From NCBI GenBank assembly GCA_938003955.1, contig CALKXE010000147.1:1-45312 (forward strand): a stretch of DNA of 45,312 bases, in the 5' to 3' direction. This document shows positions 32,269-39,945 of the stretch, one piece after another. The first letter of the stretch is position 1. The number at the start of each line of letters is the position of its first letter. The DNA is from an uncultured Saprospiraceae bacterium. Lineage in GTDB: Bacteria; Bacteroidota; Bacteroidia; Chitinophagales; Saprospiraceae. The notes beneath the pieces were generated by a model. It saw only the letters and a program-made list of their open reading frames with translations, was not told the origin of the DNA and ran no database searches. The translations under genes were made by a program, and so were the position numbers.

Positions 32269-33276
32269 TTATGATAATATGTTAAGTACTGTTTTCCTTA
32301 ATAATAATTCAAATAACAATAAACCAAGTCCGATCAACAAAAAGAAACGAAACTCATCTTGATATCTTTTGAAAATATTCACTTCTATTTCGGTTTTCTC
32401 TAATCTATCGATCTCGGCATATATAGCCTCTAATTGAGTTCTATCTCTTGCTCTATAATATCGTCCTCCTGTACTACTTGATATTTCCTGTAATAATCTT
32501 TCATCGATTTGCACTTTCGCATTACGGAATATGTATTGTCCATTACTTCTTCTATTCACAGGCGTGGGCGCATTCCCTTCGCTTCCTACTCCAATAGTAT
32601 AAACTTTCACGTCGTATTCTCTAGCAATTTCAGCTGCAGTCTCTGGATCTATGTATCCTGTGTTATTGACACCATCTGTAAGCAGAATCACAACTTTGGA
32701 TTCTGACTCACTGTCCTTGAGTCTATTGACAGCTGTCGCAAGCCCCATGCCTATTGCTGTTCCATCTTCTAATGTACCGACAGCCAATGCTTGCAAAAAA
32801 TCTATCAATATAGATTGATCTGTGGTTAACGGACATTGGGTAAATGCTTCTCCAGCAAAAACTGCTAGACCTAATCTATCGTATTTTCTATTCCTAACAA
32901 AGGCCTCTGCCACCTGCTTACTTACTTCTAATCTGTCCGGCTCGAAATCCTTAGCCAACATACTACTAGACAAATCGATCGCAAGCATTATATCTATCCC
33001 TTCTGCATTCACTTTTTCTTCTTTGAGAGACAACTGCGGTCTAGCCAACGACAGTACTAGAAATAACAATCCTAATAATCTAAGCAAATCTGGCAACCAG
33101 GTCAATTTCGTTCGCCAAGATCCTCCTCCTTCAAATGCATCTGAGGTAGATATTGTAAAACTAGTATCTGTGTTTTTCTTAGTGAATAGACGCCAAGCAT
33201 ACCAGGCCAATGGTACTAAACCCAACAATAAAAAGTAGGGACTTACAAACTCTATGTTCTTTAGATATTCGATCAT
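32269..33276 (-). CDS. batA: BatA, VWA-domain membrane protein
   Basis: A 335-residue protein with two N-terminal membrane segments (YFLLLGLVPLAWYAWRLF and LPDLLRLLGLLFLVLSLARPQL) and a C-terminal one (FFLLIGLGLLLFELLLRK). The VWA domain has MIDAS DLSSS in IMLAIDLSSSMLAKDFEPDR and VILLTDGVNNTG. RRSNGQYIFRNAKVQIDERLLQEISSSTGGRYYRARD is typical of BatA. It overlaps the upstream membrane protein gene by four bases (ATGA) and is directly followed by batB, so translation is probably coupled. Confidence 0.95.
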   Translation of the reverse strand: MIEYLKNIEFVSPYFLLLGLVPLAWYAWRLFTKKNTDTSFTISTSDAFEGGGSWRTKLTWLPDLLRLLGLLFLVLSLARPQLSLKEEKVNAEGIDIMLAIDLSSSMLAKDFEPDRLEVSKQVAEAFVRNRKYDRLGLAVFAGEAFTQCPLTTDQSILIDFLQALAVGTLEDGTAIGMGLATAVNRLKDSESESKVVILLTDGVNNTGYIDPETAAEIAREYDVKVYTIGVGSEGNAPTPVNRRSNGQYIFRNAKVQIDERLLQEISSSTGGRYYRARDRTQLEAIYAEIDRLEKTEIEVNIFKRYQDEFRFFLLIGLGLLLFELLLRKTVLNILS

Positions 33277-34271
33277 TCTCCTTTTTCTATTTCTATTGCA
33301 AGCTGTTTCGTTTCATTCACTATTTCAACGGCATCTCCCATAAATTTCTCATTGATTTCTGGACCAGTTACTCCTTTTGCAAATTTCACTTTATCAGCAA
33401 TCTGAAGAATATCTGTAAATCTAGAAATAACACTTATCTCTATTCCTTTTTCGGACATTGACTTTTTCAATTGGCTAGTTGTCATTTCTAAGGCCTGCAC
33501 TTCGTATCTATCTTCTACATACTGCCTCATTACTCTTGTGAGTTCAGTATGGTATTGTTTCTCTTCTCCGTTTTGCCAAAGTTTCTTTGACTTCAAACCA
33601 TTTAGATCTTCCATGGCGATAATATGCGCAGGTCTTTTAATCTCTTCTATTATCTCTTCAAAGAAGTCTTCCGATTTTTTAAACTTTTTACTTAAATATA
33701 TGCCTAGCAAGCCTAACACTCCCAATCCCAATAAAACATATAAATATTTGAGATAATCTTTCCAAGAGATCTCTTCCTCTATGATTGACTTGTTTTCGTT
33801 AAGCTCTACCGCTTGACCCCTTGGCAATACATAAAGTGGTTTTCTTTGCAATGGCATCACAGCTTGAGCAGGAGATGTATTAAGCAATGGTATTGGCAAT
33901 AAAAAAGCTCCAACAGTACTTATTCTGATCTTTACTGCACCCTTGAGTGATAATCCTTTACCGTCTGGTTGTTGGCTAATTATCAGATTAGCGTCATTGA
34001 TTCCAAACGCTCCTCCATCCACAATATCCACATCCATGATCTCATCGAAAGTGGTAGTGTCTTGCTCGTAAGCTGCATTCTCTATTTCTTTTAATGGGCC
34101 AAAATCTACAGAACTAAGCTGTACTCCTTGTGGCACGTTTATTTTATAATTTAATACAATATCATCGCCGAAATAGATAGAGTCTGGAATTGCGTCCACC
34201 GCTACACTAAGTTGTGCAGAAACAATCGTCACAAAAAGACTAAAAAGCAATACTAATCTACACTTAATCAT
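33273..34271 (-). CDS. Bat operon membrane protein of unknown name (BatD-C-terminus/DUF4381-like)
   Basis: A 332-residue protein with signal peptide ending VSAQ (about 19), an extracytoplasmic beta-rich part (about 20-165), one membrane segment (LKYLYVLLGLGVLGLLGIYL, about 174-193) and a cytoplasmic helical part. RPAHIIAMEDLNGLKSKKLW followed by EKQYHTELTRVMRQYVEDRYEVQALEMTTSQL resembles the DUF4381 family and the C-terminus of BatD. In Bacteroidota Bat operons a protein of this layout regularly sits between DUF58 and BatA. It overlaps both neighbours by four bases. Function is unknown. Confidence 0.8.
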   Translation of the reverse strand: MIKCRLVLLFSLFVTIVSAQLSVAVDAIPDSIYFGDDIVLNYKINVPQGVQLSSVDFGPLKEIENAAYEQDTTTFDEIMDVDIVDGGAFGINDANLIISQQPDGKGLSLKGAVKIRISTVGAFLLPIPLLNTSPAQAVMPLQRKPLYVLPRGQAVELNENKSIIEEEISWKDYLKYLYVLLGLGVLGLLGIYLSKKFKKSEDFFEEIIEEIKRPAHIIAMEDLNGLKSKKLWQNGEEKQYHTELTRVMRQYVEDRYEVQALEMTTSQLKKSMSEKGIEISVISRFTDILQIADKVKFAKGVTGPEINEKFMGDAVEIVNETKQLAIEIEKGE

Positions 34272-35137
34272 CGTCCTCTTTTTTTGAAAAATTTCAATAA
34301 TGATTTCACATAATCTTCATCCGTCTGAATACTCAATATGTCAGAACCCGATTTGCTAAATGAATTTTTGAAAGTGTTTTCATGTTTCTCAAACCACTGT
34401 GCATAGTTATCTCTTACTTTCCTCACAGAAGTATCGATTATTCTTTCTGCCCCAGTTTCAGCATCTTTCATTCGAATGAGACCTGCATTTGGCAGCTTCC
34501 TCTCACTCTTATCATAGATATGTATACCTACTATATCGTGTTTCCTAGAAGCTATATTCAGTGCCGTTTCATAACCAGAAGTGATATAGTCTGATAGACA
34601 GAATACGATTGCTCTTTTTTTCTGAATATTTGTCAAATACTCCAGTGCAAGCTTTAGGTCCGTTCCTGTATTTTCTGTTTCATGAGAGATTAGTTCTCTT
34701 ATGATTCTCAAAATAGTGGTTTTTCCCTTTTTAGGAGGTATGTACTTCTCTATCTTGTCCGAAAAAAGAATCGCTCCTACTTTATCATTGTTAGTTGACG
34801 CAGAGAATGCGATCACAGCAGACAACTCAGTGATCAATTCACTCTTAAATTGTCCATCTGTCCCATACAATGCAGATGCACTAACATCTATCAATAACAT
34901 CACTGTCAGCTCTCTCTCTTCTTCAAACACTTTCACTGCAGTATCATTCGTACGTGCCGTTACATTCCAGTCTATATTTCTGACATCATCGCCATAGATA
35001 TAGTTCCTCACCTCACTGAATGACATTCCCCTACCCTTGAAAGCACTATGGTACTCTCCTGAGAAAATATGCTTACTCAGACCTTTGGTCTTAATCTCTA
35101 TTTTCCGTACTTTTTTAAGTAGTTCTGTTGTATCCAA
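34268..35137 (-). CDS. DUF58 / VWA-like protein of the MoxR-Bat operon, TTG start
   Basis: A 289-residue DUF58 protein. The conserved core RNYIYGDDVRNIDWNVTARTN is near residues 44-64, and LLIDVSASALYGTDG carries an intact MIDAS-like DVSAS. The only start that keeps the conserved TTELLKKVRKIEIKTKGLSKHIFSGEYHSAFKGRGM is TTG at 35137; an in-frame TAA lies six bases upstream. It overlaps the next gene by four bases. DUF58 proteins go with MoxR ATPases and probably receive or pass on the remodelling activity. No membrane segment was found. Confidence 0.92.
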   Translation of the reverse strand: MDTTELLKKVRKIEIKTKGLSKHIFSGEYHSAFKGRGMSFSEVRNYIYGDDVRNIDWNVTARTNDTAVKVFEEERELTVMLLIDVSASALYGTDGQFKSELITELSAVIAFSASTNNDKVGAILFSDKIEKYIPPKKGKTTILRIIRELISHETENTGTDLKLALEYLTNIQKKRAIVFCLSDYITSGYETALNIASRKHDIVGIHIYDKSERKLPNAGLIRMKDAETGAERIIDTSVRKVRDNYAQWFEKHENTFKNSFSKSGSDILSIQTDEDYVKSLLKFFKKRGR

Positions 35138-35142
35138 CTTTT

Positions 35143-35178
35143 AAAAAATTGATGATTGACAATTGATAATTGATAATT
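35143..35178 (-). repeat. AATTATCAATTG-type short repeats in the moxR-DUF58 spacer
   Basis: On the minus strand the 60-base spacer reads AATTATCAATTATCAATTG then TCAATCATCAATT, close to the sequence at 2050-2095 before the CoxE-like gene. Both sit just before the VWA-type gene of an ATPase/VWA pair. Similar short repeats are frequent between genes in Bacteroidota. Confidence 0.7.
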
Positions 35179-35197
35179 CTGTGCTAGATTCTCAATG

Positions 35198-36196
35198 CTA
35201 CGGTACTTCTACTGCATTGATGATACGTTTTACAATATCTTCTTGCGTGATACTTTCAGCTTCCGCTTCATATGTCAGACCAATTCTATGTCTCATGATA
35301 TCCTCGCAAACAGATCGCACGTCTTCTGGTATAACATAGCCTCTTCTTTCGAGGAATGCATTAGCTTTTGATGCTTTGGCTAAGTTGATACTAGCTCTTG
35401 GCGAACCACCATAGCTAATCAAGCCATTAAGATCGTTGATGCCTGCAGACTTAGGATCTCTACTTGCAAAAACTATATCAAGAATATAATTCTCTATCTT
35501 CTCATCCATATAGATTTTCTTGACAGATTCTCTGGCTTTAATGATCTGAGCTGGATTGATGATAGGATTAATTTTTTGCGCAACTTCCCCAGAAAGATTC
35601 TTTCTTACGATGTGTCTTTCTTCATCCTTTGTAGGATAGCCAATATTAACCTTAAGCATAAATCTATCAATTTGTGCTTCTGGTAATGGATATGTTCCTT
35701 CTTGTTCGATTGGGTTTTGAGTAGCGAGTACTAAAAATGGCTCATCCAACTTGAATGTTTCTTTCCCAATCGTTACTTGCTTCTCTTGCATTGCTTCCAA
35801 AAGAGCAGACTGCACTTTCGCAGGTGCTCTGTTAATTTCATCTGCAAGTATGAAATTTGAGAAAATTGGCCCTTTTCTAACATTGAACTCATTCTTCCCC
35901 GGATTATAGATCATGGTACCAATGATATCCGCTGGCAATAAATCTGGCGTAAACTGGATTCTTTGGAACCCTGCATCTACCGCCGACGAAAGCGTCTTAA
36001 TAGACAATGTCTTTGCCAATCCTGGAAGACCTTCAAGGAGCACGTGTCCCTTTGCCAATAAGCCAAGTAATAATCTACCAATCATATAATCTTGACCAAC
36101 AATGACCTTCGCAGTTTCTGTTCTGATCTGATCAATGAACTCACTGTCTTGATATATTTGTTGGTTTAATGCTTCGATATCAACTGATTCTTGCAT
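35198..36196 (-). CDS. MoxR-family AAA+ ATPase, first gene of the Bat operon
   Basis: A 332-residue MoxR (AAA_3) ATPase. Walker A is GLPGLAKT in HVLLEGLPGLAKTLSIKTL (about 56-63), Walker B is ILADEINRAP (about 116-125), and sensor 1 is LVLATQNPIEQEGTYPLPEAQIDRF. The lid carries SYGGSPRASINLAKASKANAFLERRGYVIPEDVR. The variant Walker A (GLPGLAKT) is normal for MoxR proper. It leads an apparent eight-gene operon ending with batD. It is cytosolic, and is thought to drive the VWA and membrane partners encoded downstream. Confidence 0.95.
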   Translation of the reverse strand: MQESVDIEALNQQIYQDSEFIDQIRTETAKVIVGQDYMIGRLLLGLLAKGHVLLEGLPGLAKTLSIKTLSSAVDAGFQRIQFTPDLLPADIIGTMIYNPGKNEFNVRKGPIFSNFILADEINRAPAKVQSALLEAMQEKQVTIGKETFKLDEPFLVLATQNPIEQEGTYPLPEAQIDRFMLKVNIGYPTKDEERHIVRKNLSGEVAQKINPIINPAQIIKARESVKKIYMDEKIENYILDIVFASRDPKSAGINDLNGLISYGGSPRASINLAKASKANAFLERRGYVIPEDVRSVCEDIMRHRIGLTYEAEAESITQEDIVKRIINAVEVP

Positions 36197-36557
36197 GATA
36201 ATTTTGTTTTTATTTGAGTATTTTGAACAATGCTAGCACAAAAATGAAAAAACTTTACTTAAAACAAAGCTAGATAATAAATATATATAGAAGTGATTTA
36301 AGAATCATAATGTTAATTCCTTAGCAAATCATTGATTCACAACATTTCAGCTTTCTATCGTCACTTAGCCCTGGCTAAGCTTCTCAAAAGAACTTCATCT
36401 TGTAAACCAAGCAATTACTAATCATTTTAACCTTAGTTTTTAAAACACTTCATAACCTTCTGTTTGTCTTGTTAAACATTATGTCAAAAATAACGAATAC
36501 TTACATACTAGATTTTTGTGTATACTTGTTTAACTATTTGTTAACTGAAAGGAAAAT
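36197..36557. other. Divergent intergenic region between moxR and the lipoprotein pair
   Basis: 361 bases without a gene. A near-perfect palindrome CTTAGCC-CT-GGCTAAG lies at 36364-36379, about 170 bases upstream of moxR and 180 bases upstream of the lipoprotein genes; it could be a shared operator. No exact TAnnTTTG box was found for either side. An A/G-rich AAAGGAAA precedes the ATG at 36558. Confidence 0.6.
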
Positions 36558-37241
36558 ATGAGATTAATTTTTGGATTATTTATTATCATGTCAATAGCTA
36601 GCTGTAGCCGTGGTTTCCTAGAGCACGCTGATACTTACTATGACTATTCAGAGGCATATGACATGTGCTATAGACTTAAAAGTGGTTTACTAGTTGTCCA
36701 AGTTCCGAGTGAAGGCAAAAAACACCAGTTGATGAAAATCCAGTTCGAAAATGAAGACAATCCTAAAAAAAGAGAAAAATTAAAATCGGTCTACAATAAA
36801 GAGATGATAGAGTTGGGCCAAGCTCAGCGTTCTCTTGTTAATGGATTCCCTGAATACTATAAGTTTTCTAGCGTTGCTTTTGTTCCTGACACTTTAGTTA
36901 AAGAATTTAAATTAGGTAGACGGACTAATATATTCCTAAATCAAGAATTGGAATTAACTACAAATGAATCTATTGATACCTCAAAAATAATAATGTATGT
37001 CAGAAGCTTAAGGGACTATGATCATTTATATATTTATACTTCCCAAAATATACTTCCGCCAAAACCATTTCCGTTCTCATCTACTGTTTCTACAAGTAAT
37101 ATAAATATTATGGCAAAGTCGGAAAAAGTTTCTCCCATAGAAAACAATCAAATTTATACTGCCATTGTCACACTAAATAGAAAACTTATAAAACTTTATC
37201 AATCCTTGCCTAATGGTTTTAATAGTGAGTATAAAAAATGA
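36558..37241 (+). CDS. Lipoprotein of unknown function, first of a paralogous pair
   Basis: A 227-residue protein. The start is MRLIFGLFIIMSIASC, with a lipobox ending IASC at residue 16. No known domain was recognised. It shares with the next gene a RLKSGLLVVQVPS / KLKNDTLIVVVPT strand, a lysine-rich helix (KKREKLKSVYNKEMIELGQ / RKKRKQKLINLYAERQVEM), YKFSSVAFVPDTLVKEFKLG / YTFSPVIYIPDSLISDFESG and a P-PFP segment. The two therefore arose by duplication. It overlaps the next gene by four bases (ATGA), indicating co-translation. It is probably anchored in the outer membrane facing the periplasm; the role is unknown. Confidence 0.82.
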   Translation: MRLIFGLFIIMSIASCSRGFLEHADTYYDYSEAYDMCYRLKSGLLVVQVPSEGKKHQLMKIQFENEDNPKKREKLKSVYNKEMIELGQAQRSLVNGFPEYYKFSSVAFVPDTLVKEFKLGRRTNIFLNQELELTTNESIDTSKIIMYVRSLRDYDHLYIYTSQNILPPKPFPFSSTVSTSNINIMAKSEKVSPIENNQIYTAIVTLNRKLIKLYQSLPNGFNSEYKK

Positions 37242-37885
37242 AATACATAGCTTTATTAACTTTCTCAATTCTCTTATTTCAAAACTGCGTATACGTTAAA
37301 TATCACGATTATGCCCCTACGCTACAACCAGAAGCTGAGGTAATTATCAACAAGCTAAAAAATGACACCTTAATCGTAGTTGTCCCGACCTATCAGGATA
37401 AAGAAAAAATTTTAAAATCCTCACATCGAGCGGCAAGAGGTCGAACAGAAAGAAAAAAGAGAAAACAAAAACTGATCAATCTCTATGCAGAACGTCAAGT
37501 AGAGATGGAGGCCATTATTATAGCTTTTAACGAATTATATACTTTCTCCCCTGTCATTTATATACCCGACAGTTTAATCTCAGATTTCGAGTCAGGAATC
37601 AACAGAACGTACTTCATAGATGACCAATTCAGACTAAATCCTGACATAAAACATTATAATAGATCACCAATCAAGCTCATCAAGCAGTTTGACCAAGAAT
37701 GGCAAATCAAAGTCCGAAACCAAATCGTACCAAATCCTTTTCCAAATTACTATCTATATAGAAATGGTCTTTATGGATTTCTCGGGACAGAAAAATTTGA
37801 TCAGATGTATGAGCGAGTAGCTATTGTATTCCAAAGGAGATTTGATTCGTTTTATGCAAATCCAGAAAGTAGAATATCGTTGTGA
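37238..37885 (+). CDS. Paralogous lipoprotein-like protein, second of the pair
   Basis: A 215-residue protein with hydrophobic N-terminus MKYIALLTFSILLFQNC; the cysteine at residue 17 could be lipidated, but the preceding F-Q-N is a poor lipobox. The body aligns with the upstream gene over its whole length (see shared VVVP, FSPVIYIPDSLISDF and NPFP blocks) while keeping low overall identity, so the duplication is old. No family was recognised. It is translationally coupled to its neighbour and followed by a convergent DUF4349 gene, with 179 bases between. Confidence 0.8.
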   Translation: MKYIALLTFSILLFQNCVYVKYHDYAPTLQPEAEVIINKLKNDTLIVVVPTYQDKEKILKSSHRAARGRTERKKRKQKLINLYAERQVEMEAIIIAFNELYTFSPVIYIPDSLISDFESGINRTYFIDDQFRLNPDIKHYNRSPIKLIKQFDQEWQIKVRNQIVPNPFPNYYLYRNGLYGFLGTEKFDQMYERVAIVFQRRFDSFYANPESRISL

Positions 37886-38064
37886 TTATTTATTGTTTTT
37901 TCTACAAATTTCATTCATGACATTTGTACATTTTAGATTCTGCTTTTGCTTCGCAAATACCCTTTTCGGCTTCGAATGAATTCAAAGCGACATTAGCGAT
38001 GCTGTAATTCGACGACTTCTCGATGCTAAAGATATGTTGTAATAATATAGATTTATAAGCTCAA

Positions 38065-38961
38065 TTAACTCAGATTGATTTTATTCGATTTTCTTGTTTT
38101 ATACATTCGCCTCCCTAAATAAGCTATAACAATCAATATTAGCAAAGGCCAAAGAACAACAATCCATAATAAGATCTCTTGCATCATATTGAAACCATAC
38201 TTCATCGAATTCCAAACCCTGGAAAAAAACGAAGGTGGTTTATATTCATTTCTATTGATATGTTTTTGATACATATTCAAGGAAAGTGTACTATACTTTA
38301 CTTGATCATTGATATACTTCATCCTTCCTAATTGCGAATCGATTTCAGATTCTATCCGTCTTGCCTTTTCTTCGATTTCCAATATGTCTTTTATACTCTT
38401 TGCCCGTTTGAGTAGTGTTCTGTATTGAGCAAGGTAGGCTTGATTATTCTTGAGTCTTATCTCTAGATCGATGTATTCTCCTGTCACATCACGAGCATTG
38501 ATAGACTTGCTTATCATTTTCCCTCCACCTTTCTCGAGGGATGAAATAAATGTCTCAAACTCAGAATTAGGGATTCTTATTTTGAGTGTATATCTATGTT
38601 GATTTACACCGCCATTGTAAACTTCGTTTTCAAGATAAGCATTGGTTGTATTAACGATCGAATCTATACCTCGTTTTGCTATTTCTAAACTGTCCACTTC
38701 TAAAGTAATTGAACCGTCTTTAATTATTTTGGATTTCTTTTGCTCTTTTTGAACTGTATTTTGATTTGGAGCTGACGAGCTATTCGTCCTCGGAGGCTCT
38801 TGTTCTATGTCTTCGTCAAAGTCGAGGGCATCATCTGGAATAATAGAAGTCTGATTTTTCTCAGAGGTTCGCATAAATTCTCTATTTCCATCAGAATTAG
38901 AACAACTTATAGCCAGAAACGCAACTAACATTATAACTAAAGTCTTTTTCATAATTTTCAT
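38065..38961 (-). CDS. DUF4349 domain lipoprotein
   Basis: 299 residues from ATG 38961; MKK at 38952 is an equally good start. Both are preferred to the longer frame because they open the lipoprotein signal KKTLVIMLVAFLAISC. An acidic/proline linker follows, then DUF4349: KIIKDGSITLEVDSLEIAKRGIDSIV, NTTNAYLENEVYNG, LKIRIPNSEFETFISSLEKGGGKMISKSINARDVTGEYIDLEIRLKNNQ and a coiled coil (YLAQYRTLLKRAKSIKDILEIEEKARRIESEIDSQ). One C-terminal membrane segment (ILLWIVVLWPLLILIVIAYLG) and a basic tail end the protein, the standard DUF4349 layout. Function is not established. Confidence 0.9.
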   Translation of the reverse strand: MKIMKKTLVIMLVAFLAISCSNSDGNREFMRTSEKNQTSIIPDDALDFDEDIEQEPPRTNSSSAPNQNTVQKEQKKSKIIKDGSITLEVDSLEIAKRGIDSIVNTTNAYLENEVYNGGVNQHRYTLKIRIPNSEFETFISSLEKGGGKMISKSINARDVTGEYIDLEIRLKNNQAYLAQYRTLLKRAKSIKDILEIEEKARRIESEIDSQLGRMKYINDQVKYSTLSLNMYQKHINRNEYKPPSFFSRVWNSMKYGFNMMQEILLWIVVLWPLLILIVIAYLGRRMYKTRKSNKINLS

Positions 38962-39390
38962 TTTACTACTTAAATTCTTCGACACTTGCTTCGGTGTCAT
39001 AAAAAAGATGTTTTGCATAAAAACGCCTTATGAGAAAAAAGATCCGTCTTCCTACCTTTGGATTGGAAAAAAAATGGTGAATGCCCCATTCGCTTGCGGC
39101 AGGATGAAAATTAAGGTTCTTTTTTACTATAAGATGCAAATGGGTGTGAAAATGCATGCTGATTTATAGATTTAACAAATCGTTACAATTTCTTCTGTAA
39201 AACATATTACGTTGCACAATCGGTGATCTCGCTGAGATCAATTCATTATCACAGAAACCATATCTACAATAGGGTGAATTCTCTGAATTCAAAAGCAAGC
39301 TTATTTCAAAATAACGGCTTTATACCGATTACTCTTGAATTTTCCGCATACATTCGTCTGCAACATTCAATATCAGGTGTTTGCTGTGTA

Positions 39391-39570
39391 TCGAGTGTTT
39401 TCTTCGAATCGAGTGTTTTCTTCGAATCGAGTGTTTTCTTCGAATCGAGTGTTTTCTTCGAATCGAGTGTTTTCTTCGAATCCAGTGTTTTCTTCGAATC
39501 CAGTGTTTTCTTCGAATCCAGTGTTTTCTTCGAATCGAGTGTTTTCTTCGAATCGAGTGTTTTCTTCGAA
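39391..39570 (+). repeat. Ten tandem 18-bp repeats (TCGAGTGTTTTCTTCGAA)
   Basis: Ten exact-length units: five with TCGAG, three with TCCAG, then two with TCGAG, otherwise identical. The absence of other changes suggests recent expansion. There are no spacers, so it is not CRISPR. Because 18 is a multiple of three, several frames stay open through it on both strands (for example repeated SKKTLD on the minus strand); these are considered by-products. Confidence 0.95.
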
Positions 39571-39572
39571 AG

Positions 39573-39620
39573 CCATCTCTTATACCATCTCTTATACCTT
39601 CTCTTATACCTTCTCTTATA
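39573..39620 (+). repeat. Four tandem 12-bp repeats (CCWTCTCTTATA)
   Basis: Two units CCATCTCTTATA followed by two CCTTCTCTTATA, starting two bases after the 18-bp array and inside the same inverted-repeat element. The unit appears to derive from the CCATTCC/CTCTCAT core of the short element. Confidence 0.9.
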
Positions 39621-39924
39621 CCATTCCCTTCTATATCGGCATTTACCATTATCTTTATGTGGCAAATTGAAACACAATTGGTATTACTAGAAGTAGGACC
39701 GTTACATTATCTTCAATGACTAGTAATAGTCTCATTAGAGTTACCATATTCTAGATCATAATTTTAGTGTTTTATTGCCCCAAAAGGGCGTTATCAAGGA
39801 ATATCGGCGATTTTAAATTAATAAGGTTGTTAGCATCTTTTGCAATAAATTTCTTTCTCCATGTAATTTGTTTTGCAAACTACAATTTTGCCTTAATTCA
39901 GAAATGAGCTATACTAACTATATT

Positions 39925-39932
39925 TAACTTTG
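39925..39932 (+). promoter_or_regulatory. -7 promoter box TAACTTTG of the TrpF-like gene
   Basis: Exact TAnnTTTG match, 13 bases before the ATG at 39946, implying a very short leader. No TTG at the expected -33 distance. Confidence 0.5.
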
Positions 39933-39945
39933 AAACTTACACACA

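Larger units (their letters stand above)
39322..39684 (-). mobile_element. 363-bp inverted-repeat element (MITE/REP-like) carrying internal tandem arrays
   Basis: The arms are the reverse complement of the 17669-17802 element: 39322-39383 (ATACCGATTACTCTTGAATT, then CGCATACATTCGTCTGCAAC) matches its right arm, and 39627-39684 (ATCGGCATTTACCATTATCT, then AAACACAATTGGTAT) its left arm. In the centre, where the short copy has about 30 bases, this copy carries ten 18-bp repeats and four 12-bp repeats. No transposase is encoded, so any movement would need enzymes supplied in trans. Mobility itself is inferred from dispersed copies. Confidence 0.8.
39019..39945. other. Intergenic region dominated by an inverted-repeat element with tandem arrays
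   Basis: About 0.9 kb with no credible gene. 39019-39321 is AT-rich and has a 7-bp palindrome TGATCTC-GCT-GAGATCA at 39224-39240 and GAATTC-TCT-GAATTC at 39276-39290. 39322-39684 is the large inverted-repeat element. 39685-39945 holds the promoter of the TrpF-like gene and nothing else seen. Confidence 0.75.

Noticed and set aside
37886..38064. Possible further inverted-repeat element between the convergent lipoprotein genes
   Set aside because: Short TTCG/CGAA-rich pieces are present but neither the ATACC ends nor the shared interior blocks could be found.
39391..39570. CRISPR array
   Set aside because: The 18-bp units are directly adjacent with no spacers, and no cas genes are in the window.
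39306..39677. Open frame coding for a basic protein with ten SKKTLD repeats (minus strand), plus similar open frames on both strands
   Set aside because: The 18- and 12-bp repeat units are multiples of three, so frames stay open on both strands by arithmetic. The frame covers the whole inverted-repeat element and has no signal, domain or promoter.
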